DNA from: Amycolatopsis sp. EV170708-02-1
GTDB lineage: Bacteria; Actinomycetota; Actinomycetes; Mycobacteriales; Pseudonocardiaceae
Assembly: GCF_022479115.1 (NCBI RefSeq)
Contig: NZ_CP092497.1
Coordinates: forward strand, 7,378,001 to 7,442,000
Length of the DNA: 64,000 bases
Direction of reading: 5' to 3'
Each line of letters opens with the position of its first letter. The first letter of the stretch is position 1. Positions 55,194 through 64,000 of this stretch are shown here, piece by piece. Below the pieces are notes generated by a model. It made no database searches, had not been told where the DNA came from, and saw only the letters and a program-made list of their open reading frames with translations. The translations under genes were made by a program, and so were the position numbers.

Positions 55194-56911
55194 GCGACAC
55201 CGTCGAGCGGGATCTCGACCTGGCCTGGGAACTCCTCGATGCGCAGCCGACGCATCCCCGGGTCGCCGAGCTGGCGGCTCGGGTGCTCGCGGCCCAGCCG
55301 GAGCGGAGCAGCGCGTCGATGGTGCTCGCCTATCACCGTGAGTCCCTCGGCGACACGGACGAGGCGCGGCGCCTCTATCTCCGGGTAGCCGGTCGCCGCG
55401 ACAGCCAGTTCATCTGGGCGGCCCGGGCGCTCCGGCATCTGGAATCGGCGGACCACAACCATGACGAGGCGTTGCGCTGGGCACGCACCGTGCTGGGCCA
55501 GAACCACGATGACTGGGACGACTGGATGAAGCTGGGCTCCGTCCAGGCACTCTCCGGGGCGCACGAGGAAGGATGGCGGCAGCTCGACGAAGCGGTGGCA
55601 CTGTGCGCGCGGACGGCACCGGACGCCCTTCCCAAGGCGCTGGCGAAACGCGCGGAGTACCTGCTGGAAAGCCTCGCACCACCCGAACGGTTCGCTCCCG
55701 CCGCCGAGGAGGCCATCCGGGTCAACGCGGCGGACTCCTGGGTCGCCATGCTGCTGGGCTACGCCTACCTGGCGCAGTACCGGTTCGACGACGCCGAACA
55801 GCTCGGTCTCCGGCTGCTGCGTGAGGACCCGACCGACGACCTGCTGCAGAGCCTGGTGGAAACCGCTCGGACGATGCTGCGGATCGTCGAAAAGGCGCGC
55901 GGCGACGACATCAGCCTGGCGGACATTCAAGGCACTGGCGTGCTCGAGATGGCGTGGCAGCAGATCCGTGACCAGAAGCTCGGCGTCGACCTGGCCTCCG
56001 CGCTGGCGGCGCTGGACGCGGTGATGCCCGACGAGCTGCGCGCCACCCTGCGGCCGGGGGCCACGTCCGGCGATCTGGCCGCGGGCGACGACAAGGTCGG
56101 CTCCATGGTCGCGAGGGATCTGCTCACCTGGCACGACGGCCAGCCGCCCGGCTCCGGCGCCGCCTGGGGCTGGACCGAGTCGTTCCGCCTGCTGTCGGCG
56201 GCCGAGATCCTCGCCATGGACGCCGAGATCGAAGCCGACCGGGCTGCGCACCCCGGCTGGCCCGAGAACGAACTCTGGGAACAGGTGATGACCGACGACG
56301 CCGGGACCTACCTGGTCGCCGTCGCGTTCGGGGCGCTGGTGAAACGCCGGCCAGGACAGCCCGACGAGCCCGTCGCCGGCTCGATGGCCGACTGGATCTG
56401 GGACCGGGTGGCGGCCTTCGGCGGCCGGGACCCGCGACCGGCACCCCTGAAGGCCGAGGAGCCCGCGGCCGATCCGCTTCCCGCCCCCGGGACGCCGCTG
56501 ACCGGTGTCATCGTGACGATGTCCGCCGCGCTGGGCGCGCCCGAGGATTCCGCGGCGTTCGCGGAACTGCGCGAACTCTTCCCGGGCTCGACCGTCCGGC
56601 GGAGTGAGCTGGTCCCCGACGAACCGAGCGTCGACGGCGTCTACATCGAGGCACTGGACGGCCTGGTGACGAGGGTCGGTGTCGATGTCGCGGTCTGCCC
56701 GCACGCGGACCGGCTGATCTCCGGGCTCGACCTCGGCGGGCATCGCGGGTCCGTCGATGCCTACGTGCGGGCGCACGGTGCCGTTCCGCAGAACAGCTGG
56801 GTGAACCGCGCCAACGGCGAAGCCACGGTCGTCTACGACTTCGCCGGGCATCGGCTCGGCTTGCGATGGGCGGACGGGAGTATCGCCCGGATCTTCGTGA
56901 CCGAGGCCTGA
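55190..56911 (+). CDS. TPR protein, partner of the AAA+ ATPase
   Basis: A 573-residue soluble protein. TPR-like helical repeats fill about 1-240 (ALRWARTVLGQNHDDWDDW, WVAMLLGYAYLAQYRFDDAE). A middle helical region follows, then a C-terminal alpha/beta domain (about 445-573) with GVYIEALDGLVTRVGVDV and a Trp-rich end. It overlaps the ATPase gene by four bases and is probably its adaptor. Function unknown. Confidence 0.8.
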   Translation: MSDTVERDLDLAWELLDAQPTHPRVAELAARVLAAQPERSSASMVLAYHRESLGDTDEARRLYLRVAGRRDSQFIWAARALRHLESADHNHDEALRWARTVLGQNHDDWDDWMKLGSVQALSGAHEEGWRQLDEAVALCARTAPDALPKALAKRAEYLLESLAPPERFAPAAEEAIRVNAADSWVAMLLGYAYLAQYRFDDAEQLGLRLLREDPTDDLLQSLVETARTMLRIVEKARGDDISLADIQGTGVLEMAWQQIRDQKLGVDLASALAALDAVMPDELRATLRPGATSGDLAAGDDKVGSMVARDLLTWHDGQPPGSGAAWGWTESFRLLSAAEILAMDAEIEADRAAHPGWPENELWEQVMTDDAGTYLVAVAFGALVKRRPGQPDEPVAGSMADWIWDRVAAFGGRDPRPAPLKAEEPAADPLPAPGTPLTGVIVTMSAALGAPEDSAAFAELRELFPGSTVRRSELVPDEPSVDGVYIEALDGLVTRVGVDVAVCPHADRLISGLDLGGHRGSVDAYVRAHGAVPQNSWVNRANGEATVVYDFAGHRLGLRWADGSIARIFVTEA

Positions 56912-56956
56912 GCGTTGACCGGCGCCGCGCGTGCCGAACTAGGTTAGATTCCCTGG

Positions 56957-57562
56957 ATGGACAGATCCTGGGGGATTCTCGCCGCTACCGCACTGGTGCT
57001 CGCGGTCTCGGCCTGCGGCGGAGCGGGTGAAAGTCCCGCCCCGCCGCAGCCGCCGCCGTCGTCCTCGTCGAGCAAGCCGCCACCGAGCAAACCGGCCACC
57101 AGCAGCACGCCACCCACCTTCACCCCCTCGGTCTCCCCCGCGAAGGTGACCGCCGCCTGCCCGTTCCTCGGGGCGGACGAGCTCGCGGAGATCACCGGCG
57201 GCGCGAAGGCCGTCGCTCAGGAACAGCCACCGGGAAAAGCCGAAACCGCACCCGAGTACACCTGCGCCTACCTGCCCATCGGCCAATCACCCGACCTGGC
57301 GCCGAAGCTCTACTACTTCGCGTTCGCCAAAGCCGATCCCCGCAAACCGGTGACCACCATGGCCACGAACTGCCCCGGCCCGAGCACACCGGTTCCCGGC
57401 GCCGGAGACGCCGCGATGCACTGCGATCTGGACGACTACTGGACCACGCTCGCCGTCGCCAAACGCGTCCACGGCGAGACACGGATGCTGAATCTCCACG
57501 TCCCCCATTACCGGGACTACCTCCTCGCCAAGATGGCGAAACTGCTGGGCGATCGGCTGTAG
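56957..57562 (+). CDS. Lipoprotein, DUF3558-like
   Basis: A 201-residue lipoprotein with lipobox LAVSAC at residues 15-20 and a Pro/Ser linker to about 60. The external domain opens AACPFLGADELAEI and has further Cys (YTCAYL, TNCPGP, MHCDLD), the DUF3558 pattern. Such proteins are abundant on the surface of Pseudonocardiales; their role is unknown. It stands 45 bases after the TPR gene and may be in the same transcript. Confidence 0.8.
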   Translation: MDRSWGILAATALVLAVSACGGAGESPAPPQPPPSSSSSKPPPSKPATSSTPPTFTPSVSPAKVTAACPFLGADELAEITGGAKAVAQEQPPGKAETAPEYTCAYLPIGQSPDLAPKLYYFAFAKADPRKPVTTMATNCPGPSTPVPGAGDAAMHCDLDDYWTTLAVAKRVHGETRMLNLHVPHYRDYLLAKMAKLLGDRL

Positions 57563-57667
57563 CCGGTTCCGGTGAGCCCTCGAACGCGGTGCACCTTCCA
57601 TGATCACGGCCAGGCAGAATGGCCGTCGATCCAGGAAGTGTCAGCCGTCAGGGGAGGAACGGGGACC

Positions 57668-58936
57668 ATGAACGGACGCTATCCACCGCCGCAGGGTGGC
57701 TACGGGCCGCCGAATCACCATCCACATCAGGCGTTCGTGCCGCCACCCGGCCCGGGTTTCCCGATACCTGTTCCGCCGAAGAAACGGCGCCGTGGCCTGA
57801 AAATCACGCTCGCGCTCGTCTTGGTCGGGGTGCTCGGCTTCGTCGGCACGGCGGTCGTTCGCGGGTGGATGTCGCCGCCCGCGCGAGAAGGGGATTCGGG
57901 GGATATCGGCTCGGGCTCGGTGACCGACCCCATCAGGTACGCGGTCAACGTTCCCGCCCGTGAGGCCAGGCAGTACCCGGAGGATCTGCCCGGCGTGGCG
58001 CCCGATACGGAATTGTCCGATCAGCAGCTCGGTGCGGTGGATCCCCGGACGCTGCTGTGGGTCACGCTGAAACGGCAGGCGCGGCAACCGGTCACCGACT
58101 CGGTCAACCGCTGGTATCAATCGATCGACGAGTACGAGAAGTCCTATCCGGCGGCACACTCCGTGATCCGCTCGGCCATCGACTGGCGCACCAGGGAGTT
58201 CACCCGGGACGACGCCAAGATCGACGCGGACGACAAGGTCGACACCTACTTGATCTTCCGGTGCGTCGGTTCGCCCTCCGGACCCGCACGCGAAGGCACG
58301 TACCACCAAGCCCGGTCCGGAGACCGCGAGGCCACGTGGAAGGTGGTGGAGAACCCTCCGGCGAGCAACTGCCCGGACCGGATGAAACCCGGCAAACTGG
58401 TCGCCAACAACCGTGTCACCGACGGCCTGGCGCCCTACGGGCTCTCACCGCAGGAGACCGACAAGTTCCTTTCCTACCTCGACCAGGTGCCGGACCTCAT
58501 CCAGGTCGCCCGCCCCGAAGCCGTCACCGGTAAGGACGGCAGGAAATACGTCCAGCTCGACGTGACCCTGGTGCCCCAGCCCGACGGTATGGACGACAGG
58601 AAGGGCACCGCCTTCCTCAACGCCGCGTTCGCCCAAACGGGAAAGAGCCCGTTCGATCATCCCTACAGCATCAACATCGGCGTCTACCAAGGCTTCAAGA
58701 AAAGGTATTTCCTCGACCCGGTCACCTTGCTTCCGGCCTACGGGGTGAGCCTTTCCACGCCTCGGCTGGACCTCGGCGGAGCACCGGTCACGACCGGACC
58801 GCAGCCCGAGATCGCCTACAGCCTCGACCAGTACACCTGGCCCGAGACGATCGATCCCGACGCCAAACGCACCGAGGGCGGCCCGCCCGTCGTGCCGCAC
58901 CACGAGTGGCCTTTCGACCGGATCACCCTGCACTGA
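57668..58936 (+). CDS. Membrane-anchored protein of unknown function
   Basis: A 422-residue protein. The Pro/Gly/His-rich head (about 1-40) is followed by one helix (ITLALVLVGVLGFVGTAVV) and a large external domain with only two Cys (FRCVG, SNCPD). The architecture parallels the protein at 49097 but the domain differs. No family recognised. The ATG at 57668 follows AGGGGAGGAACGGGG; an in-frame GTG at 57572 lacks a good site. Confidence 0.75.
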   Translation: MNGRYPPPQGGYGPPNHHPHQAFVPPPGPGFPIPVPPKKRRRGLKITLALVLVGVLGFVGTAVVRGWMSPPAREGDSGDIGSGSVTDPIRYAVNVPAREARQYPEDLPGVAPDTELSDQQLGAVDPRTLLWVTLKRQARQPVTDSVNRWYQSIDEYEKSYPAAHSVIRSAIDWRTREFTRDDAKIDADDKVDTYLIFRCVGSPSGPAREGTYHQARSGDREATWKVVENPPASNCPDRMKPGKLVANNRVTDGLAPYGLSPQETDKFLSYLDQVPDLIQVARPEAVTGKDGRKYVQLDVTLVPQPDGMDDRKGTAFLNAAFAQTGKSPFDHPYSINIGVYQGFKKRYFLDPVTLLPAYGVSLSTPRLDLGGAPVTTGPQPEIAYSLDQYTWPETIDPDAKRTEGGPPVVPHHEWPFDRITLH

Positions 58937-58937
58937 T

Positions 58938-58973
58938 CCTGTCGTGTCCGCGGCGGCCCGCGGACACGACAGG
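58938..58973. terminator. Bidirectional 16-bp hairpin
   Basis: CCTGTCGTGTCCGCGG, loop CGGC, exact complement. It fills the 42-base gap between convergent stops at 58936 and 58979 and can serve both genes. Confidence 0.85.
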
Positions 58974-58978
58974 GGTGG

Positions 58979-60706
58979 TCAGCCGCGGGCGACCTCGCTG
59001 GCCGTCGTGAACTCGTATCCCTGCGCCCGCAACCCGAGCACCACCGTGTTCAGGTGCTCCAGCGGCAGGAACGGGTGGAAGAAGAAACTGGCCACGTTGT
59101 CGCGGACCACTTTGGACTTCGCGCCGTCGGCGAGCAGGTCGGCGGGCAGCCGGGCCGGATGCTGGTTGAACGGCTCCGGCGCGACGTGGTCCAGGTTCTC
59201 GGGGATGACCACCGCGCCATAGACATCCCTTACCGGATAAGGGAAGTACTGGCCGTATTTGTTCTGATAGGACACCGTGGAGGTGGAGCCACAGGCACCG
59301 CGCGGGCAGTATCCCGCGAAATAGCTGCCCTGGTCGTAGCGCGCCGCGAAGTGGGAACTGACCTCCTTGTAGTCCACCGCAGAACCACCGTAATGCGGGA
59401 ACTCGAACACTTCCGGCTCGGGCAGCCCGACCCGGCGGAACTCGCCGAGCCCGGTGGCGATCCGCCCGCGGAACCATTCCGCGGAATCGCCGGGGACCGG
59501 GCCGGTCTCCACGACGTGGTTGTTCTTGTCGACGATCGCCGTGTAGAACTCGTAATCCGCGGAGCTGGCCCCGCCGTAGGGGTTCGCCATCTCCTCGAAC
59601 TGGTGGCTGTAGCCGTGCATGATCATCGTCCCGCCGCGGCGGATCGCGTGGTGCAGCGCGTCGACCAGGGCCGGGCTGTCCACGAGCCGCGCGAACGTCG
59701 GCCTGCCGCCGTTGGCCACCCCGTGCGGATCCGCGTAGTACGGATAGACCGCGAGCGAGAACGGGATCCCTTGCCCGCCGAGGAGATCGGCGATCCGGCG
59801 GATCTGGCCCGGGTCGGTACGCGGGCCGATGTCCTCGATCCGCACGAGCGCGCGGTGCCGTTCCGCGGTCTTCGGCGCGAGCGTGCCGAGCAGGATGTCG
59901 GCGGCGGCCAGGTACCGGTCTCCCTCGTCGACGTAGGAGAACGGTGCCTCCGCGAGGTAGGTGAAGTTCCCCGAGCGCACCGCCCAAGGCGTGTGCTCAC
60001 CGCCGGTGCCGCTGTCCGCGAGCACTTCGTTGACCGCCGGGTTTTCCCGCCGTACCAACGGAACCGAGCCGATCTCGGGATTGCGTCCGAGCGGCACGTT
60101 CTTGTAGCGGACCTCGGTGGGCGAGGTCGGCGTCCGCCCCGACGGCGCCCAGCCCCAGCGCGCGGTGACACCCAGGTCGTGCTCCACCAGACGGTCGACG
60201 TTCTCCCCCAGCCAGACGACCGGCACCTTCGCGGCCAGCACGTCCGCGAGCAGTGCGGCGGGCAGCACGGCGTCGGTGATCGAACCGACGTAGACCAGCG
60301 CCTGGTATCCGCCGATCTCGCCCGCCCGGTAGTCGGCCGCGGCACGCATCGTCCAGCCGCCCGCCCGCGAGACCAGGTTCGCGGTCTGCATCGCGAACGC
60401 TTCGGCCAGCCCGGCTTCGTCCGCGTCGGCGGGCGGGTTCGGCGCGTCCCGCTCACCCGCGTCGTAGACCACCAGCGTCCGGTGGGCGCGGTTCCCACCG
60501 GGGCCGGGGCTGCCGACTTCGCTGCCCATCGCCAGCCGGTCGCCGAGCGAAACCGGGGCCGCCGCGGGCGAAGCGAGGATCGCGCTCGCCGGGCGCGTGT
60601 ACACCACCAGCAACACCAGGCCGGTCGCGACGACGACGGCCAGCGCCGCGAACCGCAGCCCGGCCGGCGTGCGGCGGCGCCGGTCTTCCTTCCGCTTCCG
60701 GGTCAT
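58979..60706 (-). CDS. DUF2334 (NodB-related) membrane-anchored protein
   Basis: A 575-residue protein with one N-terminal helix (FAALAVVVATGLVLLVVYT) and a long external part. The second half has the DUF2334 deacetylase-like barrel: LVRIEDIGPRTD (metal Asp pair), MIMHGYSHQF (metal His pair), and FEFPHYGGS. DUF2334 proteins sit in exopolysaccharide loci and are thought to act on the glycan at the surface. The ATG overlaps the wecB stop (ATGA). Confidence 0.88.
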   Translation of the reverse strand: MTRKRKEDRRRRTPAGLRFAALAVVVATGLVLLVVYTRPASAILASPAAAPVSLGDRLAMGSEVGSPGPGGNRAHRTLVVYDAGERDAPNPPADADEAGLAEAFAMQTANLVSRAGGWTMRAAADYRAGEIGGYQALVYVGSITDAVLPAALLADVLAAKVPVVWLGENVDRLVEHDLGVTARWGWAPSGRTPTSPTEVRYKNVPLGRNPEIGSVPLVRRENPAVNEVLADSGTGGEHTPWAVRSGNFTYLAEAPFSYVDEGDRYLAAADILLGTLAPKTAERHRALVRIEDIGPRTDPGQIRRIADLLGGQGIPFSLAVYPYYADPHGVANGGRPTFARLVDSPALVDALHHAIRRGGTMIMHGYSHQFEEMANPYGGASSADYEFYTAIVDKNNHVVETGPVPGDSAEWFRGRIATGLGEFRRVGLPEPEVFEFPHYGGSAVDYKEVSSHFAARYDQGSYFAGYCPRGACGSTSTVSYQNKYGQYFPYPVRDVYGAVVIPENLDHVAPEPFNQHPARLPADLLADGAKSKVVRDNVASFFFHPFLPLEHLNTVVLGLRAQGYEFTTASEVARG

Positions 60707-61914
60707 ACCAGCACACCCCCGGACACCGCGGCGAACTCGTCCACCGGCTCGGTGCTCAGCCCGAGCAGCCTGGCGAGCGCGCGCTCGGTACGCGACGCGG
60801 CCCTTCCGTCGCCGAAGGGATTGCCCTCGCCCATCATGGCCGCCCTCGCCCGCGGGTCGGCGAGGAGTTCCGACGCCGTCCTCACGATCAGCTCGCGATC
60901 CGTGCCGACCAGCCGCGCACACCCCGCGTGGACCGCCTCCATCCGTTCGGTGACCTCGCGCAGCACCAGCACGGGCACGCCGAACGTGGGCGCCTCCTCC
61001 TGGATCCCGCCGGAATCGGACAGCACCAGGGTGGCCGCCGCGAGCACCCCGGCCAGTTCCTCGTAACGCAGCGGCTCGGTGACCACCACCCGAGGCAGGC
61101 CGCCCAGCTCCTCGTCGACCAGCTCGCGTACGGCCGGGTTCGGATGCGCGGGCAGGACCACGGACACGTCGGGATGGCGGGCGACCAGTTCGGTGACCGC
61201 GCGCAGCACCTGGCGCAGGGGTTCGCCCCAGGACTCGCGGCGGTGCGCGGTGACCAGTACCAGCCGTGCGCCGCGGGCGGCCGCCTCCACCGCGGCGGCG
61301 ACCCGCTCGTCCTGGAAGTCCACCGCGCCGTGGTCGGCGATCGTGCGGATCGCGTCCACGGAAGTGTTGCCGGTGACCAAGATCTGCTCGGCGGGGACCT
61401 GCTCACGAAGCAGGTTTCCCGCCGCGTCCGAAGTCGGCGGCAGATGCAACGAGGCGGCCTGGGTGACCAGCCGCCGGTTCAGCTCTTCCGGGAAGGGCGC
61501 GGCCAGATCGAACGAGCGCAGGCCCGCCTCCAGGTGCACCACCGGGATCCGCCGCCAGAACGCGGCGAGCGTACCCGCCAGTGTGGTCGTGGTGTCGCCC
61601 TGGACCACCACCGCCGCGGGCGGTTCACGCTCGGCCAGCGCGTCCAGACCGGTCAGCATCTGGCCGAGCAGTTCGGGCTGGCCGCCGTCGCGCCGGCGCA
61701 GCGGCAACGTGGCGTCCGCGCGGAGGCCGAAGGTCTCCAGCGCCTGGCCGACCATCGTCGGATGCTGCCCGGTGGCGACCAGGTACGGCTCCATCCGCCC
61801 GGCGGCGGCGATCGCTCCGGCGACCGGCGCCAGTTTGATCGCCTCCGGCCGGGTACCCATCACGAGCCACACCCGCGGCCGCGTCACTTCGGTTTCCGGT
61901 TGATTCCAAACCAT
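60703..61914 (-). CDS. wecB: UDP-N-acetylglucosamine 2-epimerase
   Basis: A 403-residue GT-B-fold epimerase that interconverts UDP-GlcNAc and UDP-ManNAc in the cytosol. It has MGTRPEAIKLAPV near the N-terminus, QGDTTTTLAG, HLEAGLRSFD, TAHRRES and SDSGGIQEEAP, the family's substrate-binding and catalytic motifs. The residue after TAHRRES is Trp where Asn is usual. The supply of ManNAc fits the polysaccharide genes around it. ATG 61914 with GGGGGAG just before it. Divergent from the small membrane protein and GT2 genes. Confidence 0.93.
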   Translation of the reverse strand: MVWNQPETEVTRPRVWLVMGTRPEAIKLAPVAGAIAAAGRMEPYLVATGQHPTMVGQALETFGLRADATLPLRRRDGGQPELLGQMLTGLDALAEREPPAAVVVQGDTTTTLAGTLAAFWRRIPVVHLEAGLRSFDLAAPFPEELNRRLVTQAASLHLPPTSDAAGNLLREQVPAEQILVTGNTSVDAIRTIADHGAVDFQDERVAAAVEAAARGARLVLVTAHRRESWGEPLRQVLRAVTELVARHPDVSVVLPAHPNPAVRELVDEELGGLPRVVVTEPLRYEELAGVLAAATLVLSDSGGIQEEAPTFGVPVLVLREVTERMEAVHAGCARLVGTDRELIVRTASELLADPRARAAMMGEGNPFGDGRAASRTERALARLLGLSTEPVDEFAAVSGGVLV

Positions 61915-62164
61915 GACTCCCCCAAGGTTCGAATATTCTTTTCGCGATTCCGCGCATTCCCTTGATCATTTGCGCGGGGCGCTGTGACCGATGCGACGCA
62001 GAGTGGTTCTGCCCGGTTCCCGCCGAATTTCCTCACCCGATCGAGGGAACCGCGGCACGGCTCTTCACGTCGTAGTCGACGATGCGGGATCGGCCGGGGG
62101 GCCCGACGCATCGCGCACAATCCTTTACACACAAGGGGTTTGAGCACGCTTCTTTGGGGGAGAA
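61915..62164. promoter_or_regulatory. Divergent intergenic region of the polysaccharide locus
   Basis: 250 bases between wecB and the small membrane protein gene. It contains an imperfect inverted repeat CGATGCG (62080-62086)/CGCATCG (62107-62113) and a small palindrome CGTCG-TAGT-CGACG. It is less GC-rich at both ends (GAATATTC near wecB, TTTACACAC near 62125), where promoters probably lie. Confidence 0.45.
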
Positions 62165-62332
62165 ATGTCTGTGATCCGAATCGGACCGGCCGTCGGCGCC
62201 ACCGCGACCCTGGGGGTCACCGCAGGAGCCGGCGCCTGGCCGCTCTTGTCACTCGCCGCGTTCATCCTGTTGCTTTTCGCGATTCGTTCGATTCTCGTGC
62301 GCATCGCGTCCGCGCCGGAAAGGGGGAATTAG
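62165..62332 (+). CDS. Small single-pass membrane protein (55 aa)
   Basis: Reads ATG to TAG without interruption, with GGGGGAG five bases upstream of the ATG. It encodes one strong hydrophobic helix (WPLLSLAAFILLLFAIRSI) after a Gly/Ala-rich start, and a short basic tail. It ends four bases before the glycosyltransferase gene, so it is probably co-translated and may be an accessory subunit. No homology recognised. Confidence 0.65.
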   Translation: MSVIRIGPAVGATATLGVTAGAGAWPLLSLAAFILLLFAIRSILVRIASAPERGN

Positions 62333-62336
62333 CGAA

Positions 62337-63851
62337 ATGGAAACCAGCCTGTCCGTCATCGCCACCATCATGGTCGGCGTGCTGATCTGGTGGCCGTTGC
62401 AGAACCTCGTCCTCGCGGTGTTCGCCTGGCGGTCCCCGCAACGGCCGCGCAGTGTGCGCCGGACGCCGGATCCGGTGCCGTTCTGGATCGTCATCCCGGC
62501 GCTGAACGAGGAACGCGTCATCGCGAACACGGTGCGCAATGCGCTGGCCACCGGAACCCGGTACACACCGGTCCGCGTCGTGGTCGTGGACGACGCTTCC
62601 GACGACGCGACACCACACATCCTCGCCGGTATCAGGGATCCGCGGCTGCACGTGCTGCGCCGCGAACTGCCCATGGCCCGGCAGGGCAAGGGCGAAGGCC
62701 TCAACACGGCGTACCGCTACATCCTCGACATCGCCCGCCGGGAAGGCTCGGTCGAGCAGACGATCGTCGGGATCGTGGACGGCGACGGCCGCTGCAGTGA
62801 GGGAATGCTCGACGAGATCGCCGAACTCATGGCGGAGAAGAACGTGGGCGCCGTGCAGTGCCGGGTGCGCATCCACAACCGGCACAAGACGTTGGCCCTG
62901 CTTCAGGATCTGGAATTCGGCGCCATCGCGGACTCCGCGCAGTCGCTGCGCGATCTGGTCGGCAGTGTCGGGTTGGGCGGCAACGGCCAGTTCACCCGGC
63001 TGTCCGTCCTCGCCCGGTTCCACCCCGGCCCGTGGTCGGCCTGTCTCGTCGAAGACCTGGAACTCGGTCTGCGCCTGCATCTGGCCGGGATCCGGGTGCG
63101 CTACACGAAATCCGCGTGGGTCACCCAGCAGGGACTCACCGACGTGAAACGGTTGCTGCGTCAGCGAACCCGGTGGGCGCAGGGCAATCTGCAATGCTTC
63201 CGGCATCTGCGCAGGCTGACCACGTCGCGGTTCGTCAGCGGCCTCGGCCTCACCGACTTCCTGATCTACTTGCTCTCACCCTGGCTGACCGTGCCCATGT
63301 CGCTGCTGCTGGTCGACCTGGTCGCGGCGTCCGCGGTGGCGCTGGCCACGGGGAGCACGCTCGGCGGGCTGGTGGCCACAGTGGACACTCTGCCGACGTC
63401 GGCCGCGATGCTGGTCGGGCTCGCCATGCTGCCGAGTCTGCTCTGGGGCTTGGTCTACTGGGTCCGGCTCCGCGACGAGAACATCCTGCGCTGCCTGTTC
63501 GCCGGGGTGCTCTACCCGTGGTTCCTGGCGCTGGGCATCATCGCGACGTGGCGCGCGCTGTTCCGGCTGCTGTCCGGCCGCAACGGCTGGGCCAAGACCG
63601 AACGGCTGGCCGAAGACGGCCAGGCCGCGCCACCGCCGCTGCCGCCGATGCCGGTCCCGATGGCGGCGCCCGCCCCGGTCTCGCAGCCCGTGCGGCTCCC
63701 GGTGCCGCGGCCCACCGCCCCGCCGGTGACCGTCGATCCCAGTGTCACCCAGCCGATTCCCGCGGCCGCGCTGGCCGCCGCCGAGCCGACCCGGCCGGTC
63801 CCGCATCCGCTGGCCGAAACCGAACCGACCCAACGACTGGAGCGGGTGTGA
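62337..63851 (+). CDS. Processive family 2 glycosyltransferase (membrane)
   Basis: A 504-residue synthase of the cellulose/hyaluronan/poly-GlcNAc type. One N-terminal helix precedes the GT-A domain: IPALNEE, VVVDDASDD (UDP-sugar), GIVDGDGR (DxD-like), LVEDLELGLRL (catalytic base ED) and RQRTRWAQGN (Q-x-x-R-W). Four membrane helices follow (about 300-420), then a long Pro/Ala/Thr-rich cytoplasmic tail. It likely polymerises and translocates an amino-sugar glycan. Its stop shares a base with the next gene (TGATGG). Confidence 0.92.
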   Translation: METSLSVIATIMVGVLIWWPLQNLVLAVFAWRSPQRPRSVRRTPDPVPFWIVIPALNEERVIANTVRNALATGTRYTPVRVVVVDDASDDATPHILAGIRDPRLHVLRRELPMARQGKGEGLNTAYRYILDIARREGSVEQTIVGIVDGDGRCSEGMLDEIAELMAEKNVGAVQCRVRIHNRHKTLALLQDLEFGAIADSAQSLRDLVGSVGLGGNGQFTRLSVLARFHPGPWSACLVEDLELGLRLHLAGIRVRYTKSAWVTQQGLTDVKRLLRQRTRWAQGNLQCFRHLRRLTTSRFVSGLGLTDFLIYLLSPWLTVPMSLLLVDLVAASAVALATGSTLGGLVATVDTLPTSAAMLVGLAMLPSLLWGLVYWVRLRDENILRCLFAGVLYPWFLALGIIATWRALFRLLSGRNGWAKTERLAEDGQAAPPPLPPMPVPMAAPAPVSQPVRLPVPRPTAPPVTVDPSVTQPIPAAALAAAEPTRPVPHPLAETEPTQRLERV

Positions 63852-64000
63852 TGGCAGGCCAGCACCGGCGCCGCCCGAAACGGAACAAGCTCGTTCTCGT
63901 CCTGGCGGCCGCCGGGCTGGCCCTCGCCGCGGCCTCCATCGACCGCGACGGCAGCGGGAAGGAGTCGTCCACCGGGTGGTACGTGACCGTGTACTACACC
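63851..64000 (+). CDS. N-terminus of an exported protein (cut by window edge)
   Basis: Fifty codons are present. A basic start (AGQHRRRPKRNK) and hydrophobic core (LVLVLAAAGLALAAAS) make a signal peptide or anchor, followed by DRDGSGKESSTGWYVTVYYT. It is translationally coupled to the glycosyltransferase. The protein family cannot be told from what is visible. Confidence 0.7.
   Translation, partial: MAGQHRRRPKRNKLVLVLAAAGLALAAASIDRDGSGKESSTGWYVTVYYT

Noticed and set aside
56939..56950. IdeR/DmdR iron box (CTAGGTTAG) before the lipoprotein gene
   Set aside because: Only one half-site matches; the second half lacks the inverted sequence.

Overview
The window is about 70% G+C, uses actinomycete codons and GTG/ATGA-coupled starts, and contains LAL- and SARP-type regulators, WXG100-type proteins and perfect intergenic hairpins whose arms begin CCGTGAAGG. 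Taken together this looks like a chromosome segment of Amycolatopsis or a close pseudonocardial relative. The genus is inferred from style; no marker gene is present.

1-18,679: a biosynthetic cluster cut by the left edge. Two divergent operons start from one 252-bp control region that carries two matching 17-bp palindromes. The leftward operon encodes a KAS III-like acyltransferase, an aryl-AMP ligase, a free carrier protein, a metal amidohydrolase, an SDR dehydrogenase and a PhzD-like isochorismatase. The rightward operon encodes an iterative 6-methylsalicylate-type PKS, a second aryl-AMP ligase, an isochorismatase fused to an aryl carrier protein, a Cys-specific Cy-A(MT)-PCP NRPS and a thioesterase. 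The leftward set plus the PKS resembles benzoxazole pathways (nataxazole, A33853). The rest of the rightward set resembles aryl-thiazoline siderophore pathways. A hybrid aryl-benzoxazole/thiazoline product is my leading hypothesis.

18,756-23,250: a secreted GH43-like glycosidase, a large LAL-type LuxR regulator and a YCII protein. 23,255-33,425: a MoxR/DUF58/transglutaminase-like operon with a Fn3 protein and a kinase lacking the catalytic Asp, divergent from an intact Ser/Thr kinase with a cysteine-rich C-terminal region plus an FHA protein.

33,616-42,007: a metal (copper-like) regulon: DHA2-type MFS pump, AhpD-like protein, His-rich membrane protein, CopA ATPase, exported His-rich protein, CopZ, two divergent CsoR paralogues, a CDGSH protein and a second CopZ. 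Six 15-bp TACCC-N5-GGGTA palindromes lie in the promoters. A palindrome-packed, gene-free stretch occupies 36.4-37.3 kb.

42,161-52,181: a methyltransferase, a small secreted Cys protein, a SARP-NB-ARC-TPR activator, a two-component pair, a polysaccharide deacetylase, and an ESX-type group (EspC-like, large WXG protein, coil protein, membrane protein) without secretion machinery. 52,820-58,936: two divergent AAA+ ATPases with a TPR protein, a lipoprotein and a membrane-anchored unknown. 58,979-64,000: a surface-polysaccharide locus (DUF2334, WecB, family 2 glycosyltransferase, small membrane protein), cut by the right edge.

Four genes (PKS, one kinase, Fn3 protein, one lipoprotein) are each broken by an apparent single missing G/C, two of them at runs of five. 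Sequencing under-calls are as likely as real mutations.
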